NCBI RefSeq assembly: GCF_004217285.1
Contig: NZ_SHKS01000005.1
Span: 1 to 64,000, forward strand
Reading direction: 5' to 3'
Origin: Streptomyces sp. BK239
GTDB lineage: Bacteria; Actinomycetota; Actinomycetes; Streptomycetales; Streptomycetaceae
Length of the DNA stretch: 64,000 nucleotides
Each line of letters begins with the position of its first letter. Position 1 is the stretch's first letter. The notes under the pieces are model-generated. The model searched no databases. It was given only the letters and a program-made list of their open reading frames with translations, and was not told the origin of the DNA. Both the position numbers and the translations under genes were made by a program. This document shows positions 50,577 through 59,231 of the stretch, piece by piece.

Positions 50577-51662
50577 ATGCAGTTCGGGATCTTCACCGTC
50601 GGCGACGTCACGCCGGACCCCACCATGGGGCGCACGCCGACCGAGCGTGAGCGGATCAAGGCCATGGTCGCCATCGCGCAGAAGGCCGAGGAGGTCGGTC
50701 TCGACGTCTTCGCCACCGGCGAGCACCACAACCCGCCGTTCGTGCCCTCGTCCCCGACCACGATGCTCGGCTGGATAGCGGCCCGCACGGAGAACCTGAT
50801 CCTCTCCACCGCGACCACCCTCATCACCACGAACGACCCGGTGAAGATCGCCGAGGACTTCGCGATGCTCCAGCACCTGGCCGACGGCCGCGTGGACCTG
50901 ATGATGGGCCGCGGCAACACCGGCCCGGTCTACCCCTGGTTCGGCAAGGACATCCGCGAGGGCATCAACCTCGCCCTGGAGAACTACAACCTGCTGCACC
51001 GGCTGTGGCGCGAGGACGTCGTCGACTGGGAGGGCACGTTCCGTACGCCGCTCCAGGGCTTCACCTCGACGCCCCGCCCGATGGACGGTGTGCCGCCGTT
51101 CGTCTGGCACGGCTCCATCCGCTCGCCCGAGATCGCCGAGCAGGCCGCCTTCTACGGCGACGGGTTCTTCCACAACAACATCTTCTGGCCGGCCGACCAC
51201 ACCAAGCGGATGGTCGAGCTGTACCGGGCCCGCTACGCGCACTACGGACACGGCACGGCGGAGCAGGCCATCGTCGGCCTCGGCGGCCAGGTGTTCATGC
51301 GCCGCAACTCGCAGGACGCGGTGCGCGAGTTCCGTCCCTACTTCGACAACGCGCCGGTCTACGGGCACGGGCCGTCCCTGGAGGACTTCACCGACCAGAC
51401 CCCGCTGACCGTGGGCACCCCGGAGCAGGTCATCGAGAAGACCCTGACGTTCCGCGAGTACGCGGGCGACTACCAGCGCCAGCTGTTCCTCGTCGACCAC
51501 GCGGGCCTGCCGCTGAAGACCGTGCTGGAGCAGATCGACCTGCTCGGCGAGGAGGTCGTGCCGGTGCTGCGCGAGGAGTTCGCCAAGGGCCGCCCGGCGA
51601 AGGTGCCGGACGCGCCGACCCACGCCTCCCTCAAGGCCGCCCGGAAGGTGACCGTCGCATGA
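50577..51662 (+). CDS. LLM-class flavin-dependent oxidoreductase
   Basis: A 361-residue luciferase-like TIM-barrel monooxygenase. It starts with MQFGIFTVGDVTPDP and contains DVFATGEHHNPPFVPSSP, FAMLQHLADGRVDLMMGRGN and GNTGPVYPWFG. Enzymes of this group use reduced FMN from a partner to oxidise small molecules. The next gene is the FMN reductase, overlapping by ATGA, which strongly supports a two-component monooxygenase. The substrate is unknown. Confidence 0.93.
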   Translation: MQFGIFTVGDVTPDPTMGRTPTERERIKAMVAIAQKAEEVGLDVFATGEHHNPPFVPSSPTTMLGWIAARTENLILSTATTLITTNDPVKIAEDFAMLQHLADGRVDLMMGRGNTGPVYPWFGKDIREGINLALENYNLLHRLWREDVVDWEGTFRTPLQGFTSTPRPMDGVPPFVWHGSIRSPEIAEQAAFYGDGFFHNNIFWPADHTKRMVELYRARYAHYGHGTAEQAIVGLGGQVFMRRNSQDAVREFRPYFDNAPVYGHGPSLEDFTDQTPLTVGTPEQVIEKTLTFREYAGDYQRQLFLVDHAGLPLKTVLEQIDLLGEEVVPVLREEFAKGRPAKVPDAPTHASLKAARKVTVA

Positions 51663-52258
51663 AGCTCGTCGTCGTCTCGGCGGGACTGAGCGTCCCGTCG
51701 TCCACCCGGCTGCTGGCCGACCGGCTGGCGACGGCCGCCGCCGAGCGGGCGGCGGCGGAGGTGGAGGTCGTGGAGCTGCGCGACCTCGCCGTGGAGATCG
51801 CGCACAACCTGACCAACGGCTTCCCCGGGCGCAGGCTGGCGGCCGCGCTGGACGCGGTGACCGCGGCGGACGGCCTGATCGTCGTCACGCCGGTGTTCTC
51901 GGCGTCGTACAGCGGACTGTTCAAGTCGTTCTTCGACGTCCTGGAGCAGGACGCGCTGGCGGGCAAGCCCGTCCTGATCGCCGCCACCGGCGGCTCGGCC
52001 CGCCACTCCCTCGTCCTGGAACACGCGCTGCGTCCCCTGTTCGCCTACCTGCGGGCCGTCGTGGTCCCGACCGCGGTCTACGCCGCCTCCGAGGACTGGG
52101 GCGCACAGGGACTGCCCGAACGGGTGGACCGGGCGGCCGGGGAACTGTCGGCCCTGATGACGGGCCTGTCGGCGACGGGCGGGGAGAAGCGCCCGGAGCC
52201 CTTCGAGGTCGTCCCGTTCGCGGAGCGACTGGCGGCCCTTTCCGGCAGGGGAGAGTGA
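51659..52258 (+). CDS. CE1759-type FMN reductase
   Basis: A 199-residue flavodoxin-fold NAD(P)H-dependent FMN reductase: VVVSAGLSVPSSTRLLADRL (flavin phosphate loop), VVTPVFSASYSGLFKSFFD, VLIAATGGSARHSLVLEHAL. It supplies reduced flavin to the overlapping LLM enzyme. Confidence 0.92.
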   Translation: MKLVVVSAGLSVPSSTRLLADRLATAAAERAAAEVEVVELRDLAVEIAHNLTNGFPGRRLAAALDAVTAADGLIVVTPVFSASYSGLFKSFFDVLEQDALAGKPVLIAATGGSARHSLVLEHALRPLFAYLRAVVVPTAVYAASEDWGAQGLPERVDRAAGELSALMTGLSATGGEKRPEPFEVVPFAERLAALSGRGE

Positions 52259-52296
52259 CCTGCCCCGGGGTTGCGATCTCGGCGAGGGCCGATCTC

Positions 52297-52395
52297 ATCA
52301 GCCCGTCTGGGGGTCCCCCCTCTGGGGGAGTCTGAGGACGAGGCCCGTCCAGGGCCGAAGCGGGGGCCCGGGGGCGGCAGCCCCCAGACCACGCC
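52297..52395. repeat. Streptomyces interspersed intergenic repeat (variant)
   Basis: The stretch CATCAGCCCGTCTGG ... GTCTGAGGACGAGGCC ... CAGGGCCGAAGCGGGGG ... GGCGGCAGCCCCCAG follows a repeat I recall from many streptomycete intergenic regions. This copy carries an extra palindromic piece, GGGGGTCCCCCCTCTGGGGG, near 52310. It also contains weak hairpins and may end the operon upstream. Confidence 0.6.
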
Positions 52396-52474
52396 CGCAC
52401 CATGGGTGAGAGCCGAGTAAGAAGCCCCGCTGCACCCCGCCCGACCCAGCCGAACCGCCGGAGGCCCTGGCAGA

Positions 52475-53200
52475 GTGGACGCCGTGCCCCAGACCGTGCT
52501 CCTGGCCGAAGACGACCGCGCCATCCGCCATGCCCTGGAACGGGCCCTGACCCTGGAGGGCTACGAGGTCACCGCGGTCGCCGACGGCGTGGAGGCGCTG
52601 GCGCACGCCCACAAGTCGCCGCCGGACGTCCTCGTCCTCGACGTGATGATGCCCGGGATCGACGGCCTCCAGGTCTGCCGGGTGCTGCGCGCCGAGGGCG
52701 ACCGCACGCCCATCCTGATGCTGACCGCGCTCGTGGAGACCGCGGACCGGATCGCCGGCCTTGACGCGGGCGCCGACGACTACGTGCCGAAGCCCTTCGA
52801 CGTCGAGGAGGTCTTCGCCCGTCTGCGCGCGCTGCTGCGCCGCACCGGCCCCGGCTCCCGGCCCGAGATCCCGCCGAAGCCCACCGCGCCGCCCGCCCGC
52901 TTCCTGGAGGCGGCCGGGCTGCGCATGGACCCGCAGGCACGGCGGGCCTGGCGCGGGGAGCGGGAACTGGAGCTGACCCGAACCGAGTTCGAGCTGCTGG
53001 AACTGCTGGTCCGCAACGCCGGCATCGTCCTCGACCACTCCACGATCTACGACCGCATCTGGGGCTACGACTTCGGCCCCGGCTCCAAGAACCTCGCCGT
53101 CTACGTCGGCTATCTGCGCCGCAAGCTCGACGGGGCCGGCGGCGCCCCGCCGCTGATCCACACCGTGCGCGGCGTGGGCTACGTACTGCGGGAAGACTGA
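52475..53200 (+). CDS. OmpR/PhoB-family response regulator
   Basis: A 241-residue regulator: receiver domain with Asp13/Asp14, phosphoacceptor Asp56 in LVLDVMMPG and VPKPFDVEE, then a winged helix (ELTRTEFELLELLVRNAGIV, VGYLRRKLD, HTVRGVGYVLRED). GGAGG lies 10 nt before the GTG. It is paired with the histidine kinase 4 bp downstream. MprA/TrcR-like in overall form. Confidence 0.95.
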   Translation: MDAVPQTVLLAEDDRAIRHALERALTLEGYEVTAVADGVEALAHAHKSPPDVLVLDVMMPGIDGLQVCRVLRAEGDRTPILMLTALVETADRIAGLDAGADDYVPKPFDVEEVFARLRALLRRTGPGSRPEIPPKPTAPPARFLEAAGLRMDPQARRAWRGERELELTRTEFELLELLVRNAGIVLDHSTIYDRIWGYDFGPGSKNLAVYVGYLRRKLDGAGGAPPLIHTVRGVGYVLRED

Positions 53201-53204
53201 CGCG

Positions 53205-54656
53205 ATGGCTCGCACGGGCGGCCGGCTGGGCGGGCTGCTCTCCCGGCGGCGCGCGAAGCTGGTCTCGCTGCGCACCACCTTCGCGGTGTCCTTCGCCACC
53301 GTGACCGCCGTCGTCACCGTCCTCGTGGGCGTTCTGTCGTACAGCGCCGCGGCACGGCTGGTGCGGGTGGACCAGGAGTCGGTGTTCGACGAGGTGGTGC
53401 AGGACCTGCGGGACGAGGTGCGCGCGCGGGCGATGCGGCCCGGGGACTTCTCCTCGTCCGCGCCAGGCCACGACATCGTGCGCCCGGCCCGTACGGACGT
53501 GCAGGTGCTGGGGCCGGACGGCGCGGTCGTCGACCCCGGCGCGCCCGGGCTGCCGGTCAGGGCCGCCGACCGTGACATCGCGGCCGCCGCGACCGCCGGG
53601 ACGCTCACCGAGCACGGCGACGTCGACGTGGGCCACGACGCGTACCGGGTGGCGACCGTCGCGCTCGGCGGCGGCCGGGGCGCGGTGCAGATCGCGCAGG
53701 AGTTCAGCGGCACGGAGGACCTGCTGCGGGCGCTCCAGCAGCGGACCCTGATCCTGATGATCGCCGTGGTGACGGCGGCCGGCCTGTTCGGCTGGTGGCT
53801 GGCGAGGCGCATCACCCACCGTCTGGTCATCCTCACCACCGCCGCCGAGGACGTCGCCCGCACCCGCAGGCTCGGCGTCCAGGTGCCCGTCACCGGCCAT
53901 GACGAGGTCGGCCGCCTCGGGCGGGCCTTCGACCGGATGCTGGGGCGGCTCGCGCAGTCGGAGGAGGACCAGCGGCGGCTGGTGCAGGACGCGGGGCACG
54001 AGTTGCGCACCCCGCTGACCTCGCTGCGCACGAACATCTCGCTGCTGCGCCGTATCGACGAGCTGCCGCCCGCAGCCCGTGAGGAGCTGGTCGCCGACCT
54101 GGGTCAGGAGGCCCGTGAACTCACCGATCTCGTGAACGAGTTGGTGGAGCTGGCGGCCGGTCAGTCGGACACCGAGCCGCCCCGGCGGGTCGATCTGGCC
54201 GACCTCGCCGAGGACGTCGCCGGGCTCGCGCGCCGCCGTACCGGGCGGACCATCCTGGTCCGGGTGAGCGGGGACACCACCACGGACGGGCGGCCGGCGA
54301 TGCTCCAGCGGGCGCTCAGCAACCTCGTGGAGAACGCGACCAAGTTCGACCGCGGGGGAGCGGGCCCGATCGAGATCGCCGTCACCGGTCCCGCCGGACC
54401 CGGACCGGTCCGGGTCGAGGTCCTCGACCGCGGTCCCGGCATCAGCGAGTCCGACCTCACCCGTGTCTTCGACCGCTTCTACCGCGCCGCCGACGCCCGC
54501 TCCCTCCCGGGCTCGGGGCTCGGCCTGTCGATCGTCCGCGAGGTGGCCCTGGCCCACGGCGGCGCCCCCTTCGCCGCCCGCCGGGAGGGCGGCGGCTCGA
54601 CGATCGGCTTCACCGTGGGCGGCGGTCCGGCGGACCACCGGCTGGACGAGGTCTGA
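53205..54656 (+). CDS. Sensor histidine kinase
   Basis: A 483-residue MprB/BaeS-type kinase. Two membrane helices (near residues 25-50 and 180-205) flank an extracellular sensor; a HAMP domain follows, then DHp with the phospho-His265 in AGHELRTPLTSLRTN. The catalytic domain has LVENATKF (N box), DRGPGI (G1), FDRFYRA (F box) and GSGLGLSIV (G2). The signal is unknown. Confidence 0.95.
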   Translation: MARTGGRLGGLLSRRRAKLVSLRTTFAVSFATVTAVVTVLVGVLSYSAAARLVRVDQESVFDEVVQDLRDEVRARAMRPGDFSSSAPGHDIVRPARTDVQVLGPDGAVVDPGAPGLPVRAADRDIAAAATAGTLTEHGDVDVGHDAYRVATVALGGGRGAVQIAQEFSGTEDLLRALQQRTLILMIAVVTAAGLFGWWLARRITHRLVILTTAAEDVARTRRLGVQVPVTGHDEVGRLGRAFDRMLGRLAQSEEDQRRLVQDAGHELRTPLTSLRTNISLLRRIDELPPAAREELVADLGQEARELTDLVNELVELAAGQSDTEPPRRVDLADLAEDVAGLARRRTGRTILVRVSGDTTTDGRPAMLQRALSNLVENATKFDRGGAGPIEIAVTGPAGPGPVRVEVLDRGPGISESDLTRVFDRFYRAADARSLPGSGLGLSIVREVALAHGGAPFAARREGGGSTIGFTVGGGPADHRLDEV

Positions 54657-54714
54657 GGCGGCGTCCTCACCCGGTCGGGCGTGTTGATTTCCTCCCCGGA
54701 CCGGCGAGCTGTGC

Positions 54715-54844
54715 TACGGTCTAACCGTTGCAGTTGTGGTACCCATGAACTTATGTGCGCCTGACGGGAATGTTTCTCCTTCGGGCGCATCAGTTTTTTC
54801 CGGCTTCTCCGGATGGGGCCTCTGCCTACAGAAGGAGAAATGTC
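54715..54844 (+). promoter_or_regulatory. Promoter -10 and structured leader of the cold-shock gene
   Basis: TACGGT (54715-54720) is a likely -10, giving a leader of about 118 nt. TTTCTCCTTC (54773-54782) is an exact 10-nt complement of GAAGGAGAAA (54831-54840), which contains the ribosome site. TGCGCC (54756-54761) and GGCGCA (54784-54789) can form an alternative stem that would hold this sequence in a loop. The leader could thus switch translation with temperature. Confidence 0.65.
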
Positions 54845-55048
54845 ATGGCACAGGGAACCGTGAAGTGGTTCAACTCCGAAAAGGGTTTCGGTTTCATCGA
54901 GCAGGACGGCGGCGGCCCTGACGTCTTCGCCCACTACTCGAACATCGCGACCCAGGGATTCCGCGAGCTCCAGGAGGGCCAGCGGGTCTCCTTCGACGTC
55001 ACGCAGGGCCAGAAGGGCCCGCAGGCGGAGAACATCGTCCCCGCCTGA
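54845..55048 (+). CDS. Cold-shock protein (CspA family)
   Basis: A 67-residue single cold-shock domain that binds single-stranded RNA and DNA. RNP1 is KGFGFIEQ and RNP2 is DVFAHY. The ATG at 54845 follows GAAGGAG; the long leader has a built-in anti-ribosome-site sequence. A DEAD-box helicase gene follows after a strong terminator. Confidence 0.96.
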   Translation: MAQGTVKWFNSEKGFGFIEQDGGGPDVFAHYSNIATQGFRELQEGQRVSFDVTQGQKGPQAENIVPA

Positions 55049-55070
55049 TCGCCGGACGCGTATCCACTCA

Positions 55071-55106
55071 CCGGGGTCCGCACCGTCATGGTGCGGACCC
55101 CGGTTT
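55071..55106 (+). terminator. Terminator of the cold-shock gene
   Basis: CCGGGGTCCGCACC (55071-55084) pairs perfectly with GGTGCGGACCCCGG (55090-55103), followed by TTT. It lies 22 bp after the stop and 31 bp before the helicase start, so it may act as a partial terminator. Confidence 0.9.
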
Positions 55107-55134
55107 GTGCTGTTCCCAGGAAGGCAGTAGTCGC

Positions 55135-56853
55135 ATGTCCCGAAGAAGGTCCCAGAAGCCGAACCGGCGGACCTCGTCCCCCTCACCCTCGTCGTCGGGG
55201 GCGTCGCCCACGGAGTTCCGGCTGCCGGAGAGCACGACCCCCGCGCTTCCCGCCGTCGAGGACTTCGCCGCTCTGGACATGCCCGCGGCACTGCTGAAGA
55301 CCCTCACCGCGCAGGGTGTGACCAGCCCCTTCCCCATCCAGGCCGCGACGCTGCCCAACTCGCTCGCCGGCCGGGACCTGCTGGGCCGCGGACGCACCGG
55401 CTCGGGCAAGACCCTCGCGTTCGGGCTGGCGCTGCTGGCCCGCACGGCCGGACTGCGCGCGGAGCCCAAGGCGCCGCTCGCCCTCGTGCTGGTGCCCACC
55501 CGGGAACTCGCCCAGCAGGTCACGGACGCGCTGACGCCCTACGCAACGGCGGTCAACCTCCGGCTGACCACCGTGGTCGGCGGGCTGTCCATCACCAAGC
55601 AGGCCGGTGCGCTGCGCCGAGGCGCCGAAGTGCTCGTGGCGACCCCCGGCCGGCTCAACGACCTCGTGGACCGCGGGGACTGCGTGCTGGACGACGTGCG
55701 CATCACGGTGCTGGACGAGGCCGACCAGATGACCGACATGGGCTTCCTGCCGCAGATCACCAAGCTGATCCAGCGGGTGCGGCCAGACGGGCAGCGCATG
55801 CTCTTCTCGGCCACCCTGGACCGCAACATCGACCGTCTGGTCCAGCGTTTCCTGACCGACCCGGTGGTGCACTCGGTGGACCCGTCCGCCGGAGCGGTGA
55901 CCACCATGGAGCACCACGTGCTCCACGTCCAGGACGAGACCGACAAGAAGGCCGTCACCACGCGCATCGCGGCCCGCGACGGCCGGGTCATCCTCTTCCT
56001 CGACACCAAGAGGTCCGCCGACCGGCTCGCCAAGCGGCTGCTGGCCGTCGGCGTCCGCGCGGCGGCACTGCACGGCGGCCGCTCCCAGCCGCAGCGCAAC
56101 CGCACGCTGGAACAGTTCAAGAGCGGCCAGGTCACCGCGCTGGTGGCGACGAACGTCGCGGCCCGCGGCATACACGTCGACGACCTCGACCTCGTGGTCA
56201 ACGTGGACCCGCCCACCGACCACAAGGACTACGTCCACCGGGGCGGCCGCACGGCCCGCGCCGGGGGCTCCGGCAGCGTGGTCACGCTGGTCCTGCCCGA
56301 CCAGAAGCGGGACGTCACGCGGCTCATGTCGGACGCGGGCATCCGTCCCCGCACGGCCCGCGTCACCTCGGGCGACACGGAACTGGCCACCCTCACCGGC
56401 GCCCGCGAGCCGTCCGGAGTGGCCGTCACCATCGAGGTGCCCCAGCAGCCGACGCCTCAGGCGTCCCGCCAGAAGCCCTCCCGCCGACGCCGCCCCGAGG
56501 GCGCCCGCAGGCCGGCGACGCCCACGGAAGGCCGAGCCTCGTCCCGGGCGAAGACGTCGGAGGACGCTCCCGCGACAGGCGGCCGCGGCACCACCCGCCG
56601 CACGAAGCCCACCGGCTCCACCGCCCGCCGCACGGGAGCCGACGGAACTGCGAACGGGACCGGCAGGACCGCGAACGGGGGCAGCAGGACCGCGAACGGA
56701 ACCGCGGCCGGCCGTGGCTCCACGCCCGCCGCCTCCGCGAAGCAGACGCGAGCGTCGGGCCGCCGGGCGACCCCCAAGGCCGACGCCCCCCGAACCGGGG
56801 ACCGCAGCCGGGCCCCCCGCCGCTCCGCCACCCCCCGGAGCGACCGCCCCTGA
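55135..56853 (+). CDS. DEAD-box RNA helicase
   Basis: A 572-residue helicase. The Q motif is near FPIQAATLP; motif I GRTGSGKT, Ia PTRELAQQ, Ib TPGRL, II VLDEAD, III SATL, V ARGIHVDD and VI HRGGRTARAG are all present. About 140 C-terminal residues are Arg/Thr/Ala/Pro-rich, repetitive and disordered (NGTGRTANGGSRTANGTA), probably an RNA-binding tail. It unwinds RNA. Its place after a cold-shock gene fits the common role of such helicases at low temperature. The ATG at 55135 is preferred to the in-frame 55105. Confidence 0.93.
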   Translation: MSRRRSQKPNRRTSSPSPSSSGASPTEFRLPESTTPALPAVEDFAALDMPAALLKTLTAQGVTSPFPIQAATLPNSLAGRDLLGRGRTGSGKTLAFGLALLARTAGLRAEPKAPLALVLVPTRELAQQVTDALTPYATAVNLRLTTVVGGLSITKQAGALRRGAEVLVATPGRLNDLVDRGDCVLDDVRITVLDEADQMTDMGFLPQITKLIQRVRPDGQRMLFSATLDRNIDRLVQRFLTDPVVHSVDPSAGAVTTMEHHVLHVQDETDKKAVTTRIAARDGRVILFLDTKRSADRLAKRLLAVGVRAAALHGGRSQPQRNRTLEQFKSGQVTALVATNVAARGIHVDDLDLVVNVDPPTDHKDYVHRGGRTARAGGSGSVVTLVLPDQKRDVTRLMSDAGIRPRTARVTSGDTELATLTGAREPSGVAVTIEVPQQPTPQASRQKPSRRRRPEGARRPATPTEGRASSRAKTSEDAPATGGRGTTRRTKPTGSTARRTGADGTANGTGRTANGGSRTANGTAAGRGSTPAASAKQTRASGRRATPKADAPRTGDRSRAPRRSATPRSDRP

Positions 56854-56893
56854 CCAGGCGCCCCCGGCGCACACGACCCGGCGCACACGACAA

Positions 56894-56917
56894 GGGCGAG
56901 GCCAACAGGCCTCGCCC
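56894..56917. terminator. Terminator between converging genes
   Basis: GGGCGAGGCC (56894-56903) pairs with GGCCTCGCCC (56908-56917) around a 4-nt loop. It lies between the helicase end (+) and the conserved hypothetical gene (-). Confidence 0.8.
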
Positions 56918-56937
56918 GACTCCGTCGCGCTCCCCGC

Positions 56938-57465
56938 TCAGGGCCACACAAGGCAGTAGGGCTGGTGGCCTGCCTCGTGCAGGCGGTGGCTGAAGTCCTG
57001 CCACTCGTGCAGGAGTTGGTACACGTTGAACGCGTCGCGGGGACCGCCGCGGTCGGGGACCGTGGACCAGATGAACGCCGCCGCGCCCACCGCCTCCTCG
57101 CCGATGTCGCGCAGGGGGTCGACGACCGTCATGGGGAGCTTCACGACCGCGTAGTCGGGGTGCAGGACGACCAGTTCCAGCGGCGGCACCTTGTGCAGGG
57201 GGACGCCCTCGATGCCCGTGAGGACCATCGCCGCCATCGTCTCCGGCTTGATCTTGGTGAACATGCCGCCCATGCCGAGCTCGTCACCGCCGAGTTCCTC
57301 GGGGCGCATCGAGATCGGGACGCGGGCCGCGGTGGCGCCGTCCGGCGCGCCGAAGTACTTGTACGTCACCCCCACCCGACCACCATTCCTGCTCCCCGCC
57401 GAGAGCCGCTCGACCGCTTGGTCGAGGCGCTCGGACTCGCTCGGTACCCCGGGCACGTCCGGCAT
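56938..57465 (-). CDS. Conserved hypothetical protein, possibly frame-shifted at its start
   Basis: A 175-residue soluble protein from the ATG at 57465, with GRVGVTYKYFGAPDG, PISMRPEELGGDELGMGGMF, PLELVVLHPDYAVVKLPMTV and a final LLHEWQDFSHRLHEAGHQPY. I do not recognise the family. The open frame continues up to 57591, but there the codon third positions lose their G/C bias while another frame (57366-57599) keeps it, so the true N-terminus may come from that frame through a frameshift. Confidence 0.72.
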   Translation of the reverse strand: MPDVPGVPSESERLDQAVERLSAGSRNGGRVGVTYKYFGAPDGATAARVPISMRPEELGGDELGMGGMFTKIKPETMAAMVLTGIEGVPLHKVPPLELVVLHPDYAVVKLPMTVVDPLRDIGEEAVGAAAFIWSTVPDRGGPRDAFNVYQLLHEWQDFSHRLHEAGHQPYCLVWP

Positions 57466-57599
57466 GCCGGGTACGCCCTGTGTCTGTCGTACGTCGTCGA
57501 CTTCCTCCGCGTCGCGCCGGTGCCTTCCCCGCCGGGCACGTCGAGGACCCAGGTCATCAGTCCCCTCGCCCAGTCCGCCACCGCGATGCATATCTCCAC
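57366..57599 (-). CDS. Short ORF, possible displaced N-terminus of the adjacent gene
   Basis: A 77-codon frame from a GTG at 57599 with MEICIAVADWARGLMTWVLD at the start. Codon third positions are nearly all G/C from 57599 to about 57450, as in real streptomycete genes. It overlaps the 5' part of the neighbouring frame. It could be a separate small gene or the N-terminal part of the conserved protein, joined by a frameshift or sequencing error. Confidence 0.4.
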   Translation of the reverse strand: MEICIAVADWARGLMTWVLDVPGGEGTGATRRKSTTYDRHRAYPACRTCPGYRASPSASTKRSSGSRRGAGMVVGWG

Positions 57600-57914
57600 C
57601 CGACTGCTTTTCTAGGACGCGCGGCCCCCGCCGCGCAACCCGATCATCGTGTCAGTGACCTCCCCCGCGGCCGCACGCCGAAACGTGCGGTGAAACTCGC
57701 GTCCGCGGGATGTGCGCAGTCACACGACACATCGTCGTAAGTGAGCTACGTCCACGAGGCTCGGTCCGTTTCAGTTTCGCAGACGACCGGCCGGTGGGGA
57801 CTCGGTGACGGCCCCCGTTGTGGCCGATCCTCGCTGGCCTACCCTGAGGGGGTCACTGGCAACGCAGTCCCAAAACCCCCCAGAAGTCGGAGAAGGTCGG
57901 AGTAGCCGCAGGTC
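57600..57914. other. Intergenic region upstream of hemL
   Basis: 315 bp between the divergent hypothetical gene and hemL, presumably with promoters in both directions. TACCCT near 57840 could be a hemL -10. I see no Rex-type palindrome or other clear operator. Confidence 0.5.
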
Positions 57915-59231
57915 ATGAGTGAAATGCCGTATTCATATGATGCGCCTGTCTCGCAGGCCCTGTTCGACCGGGCGGCCGCCGTCACGCCGGGCGGCGTGAA
58001 CTCGCCGGTGCGCGCCTTCCGCGCCGTGGGCGGAACGCCCCGGTTCATGGTGTCCGGCTCCGGCCCCTACCTGACCGACGCGGACGGGCGGGAGTACGTC
58101 GACCTGGTCTGCTCCTGGGGCCCCATGATCCTCGGGCACTCGCACCCCGAGGTCATCGCCGCCGTCCAGGAGGCCGTCGCCCGCGGCACGTCCTTCGGCA
58201 CGCCCGGTGAGGGCGAGGTCGCCCTCGCCGAGGAGATCGTCGCGCGCGTCGAGCCCGTCCAGCAGGTGCGGCTGGTCTCCAGTGGCACCGAGGCGACCAT
58301 GTCCGCGATCCGGCTGGCCCGCGGGTTCACCCGGCGCACCAAGGTCGTCAAGTTCGCCGGCTGCTACCACGGCCACGTCGACTCGCTGCTCGCCGCGGCG
58401 GGCTCCGGCGTCGCCACCTTCGCGCTGCCGGACACCCCGGGCGTCACCGGCGCCCAGGCCGGGGACACCATCGTGCTGCCGTACAACGACCTGGAGGCCG
58501 TGCACGAGGCCTTCCACCGGCACCCCGGCGAGATCGCCTGCGTGATCACCGAGGCCTCGCCCGGCAACATGGGCGTCGTGCCGCCGCTGCCCGGGTTCAA
58601 CCAGGGCCTCAAGGACGCCTGTGCCGCCAACGGCGCGCTCTACATCTCCGACGAGGTCATGACGGGCTTCCGCACCAGCCGCGCCGGCTGGTACGGCGTC
58701 GACGGCGTCCGGCCCGACCTGATGACCTTCGGCAAGGTGATGGGCGGCGGCTTCCCGGCCGCCGCGTTCGGCGGTCGCGCCGACGTGATGGAGCACCTCG
58801 CCCCCGCCGGGCCCGTCTACCAGGCCGGCACCCTCTCCGGGAACCCGGTCGCCACCGCCGCCGGCCTCGCCCAGCTGCGGCTGCTCGACGACGCCGCGTA
58901 CGCCACGGTGAACGCCGTGTCCGAGCAGGTCCGGACGCTGGTGACCCAGGCGCTGTCCAAGGAGGGCGTGGCGCACACGCTGCAGAGCGCCTCCAACATG
59001 TTCTCCGTCTTCTTCACGGACCGCCCGGTGCGCGACTACACGGACGCGCGGGCGCAGGACTCGTTCCGCTACACCGCCTTCTTCCAGTCGCTGCTGGCGA
59101 ACGGCGTCTATCTGCCGCCCTCGTCCTTCGAGTCCTGGTTCGTGTCCACGGCCCACGACGAGCGGGCCCTCCAGCGGATCGCCGACGCCCTCCCGGCGGC
59201 GGCCCGAGCGGCTGCGGAGGCCACCGCGTGA
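57915..59231 (+). CDS. hemL: Glutamate-1-semialdehyde 2,1-aminomutase
   Basis: A 438-residue PLP enzyme that converts glutamate-1-semialdehyde, the HemA product, to 5-aminolevulinate. Visible are GGVNSPVRAFRAVGG, SWGPMILGHSHPEV, SSGTEATMSAIRLARG, ISDEVMTGFR and the PLP lysine Lys274 in TFGKVMGGGFPAAAFG. It overlaps the histidine phosphatase start by GTGA. It is placed about 40 kb from hemACDB in this window. Confidence 0.97.
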   Translation: MSEMPYSYDAPVSQALFDRAAAVTPGGVNSPVRAFRAVGGTPRFMVSGSGPYLTDADGREYVDLVCSWGPMILGHSHPEVIAAVQEAVARGTSFGTPGEGEVALAEEIVARVEPVQQVRLVSSGTEATMSAIRLARGFTRRTKVVKFAGCYHGHVDSLLAAAGSGVATFALPDTPGVTGAQAGDTIVLPYNDLEAVHEAFHRHPGEIACVITEASPGNMGVVPPLPGFNQGLKDACAANGALYISDEVMTGFRTSRAGWYGVDGVRPDLMTFGKVMGGGFPAAAFGGRADVMEHLAPAGPVYQAGTLSGNPVATAAGLAQLRLLDDAAYATVNAVSEQVRTLVTQALSKEGVAHTLQSASNMFSVFFTDRPVRDYTDARAQDSFRYTAFFQSLLANGVYLPPSSFESWFVSTAHDERALQRIADALPAAARAAAEATA

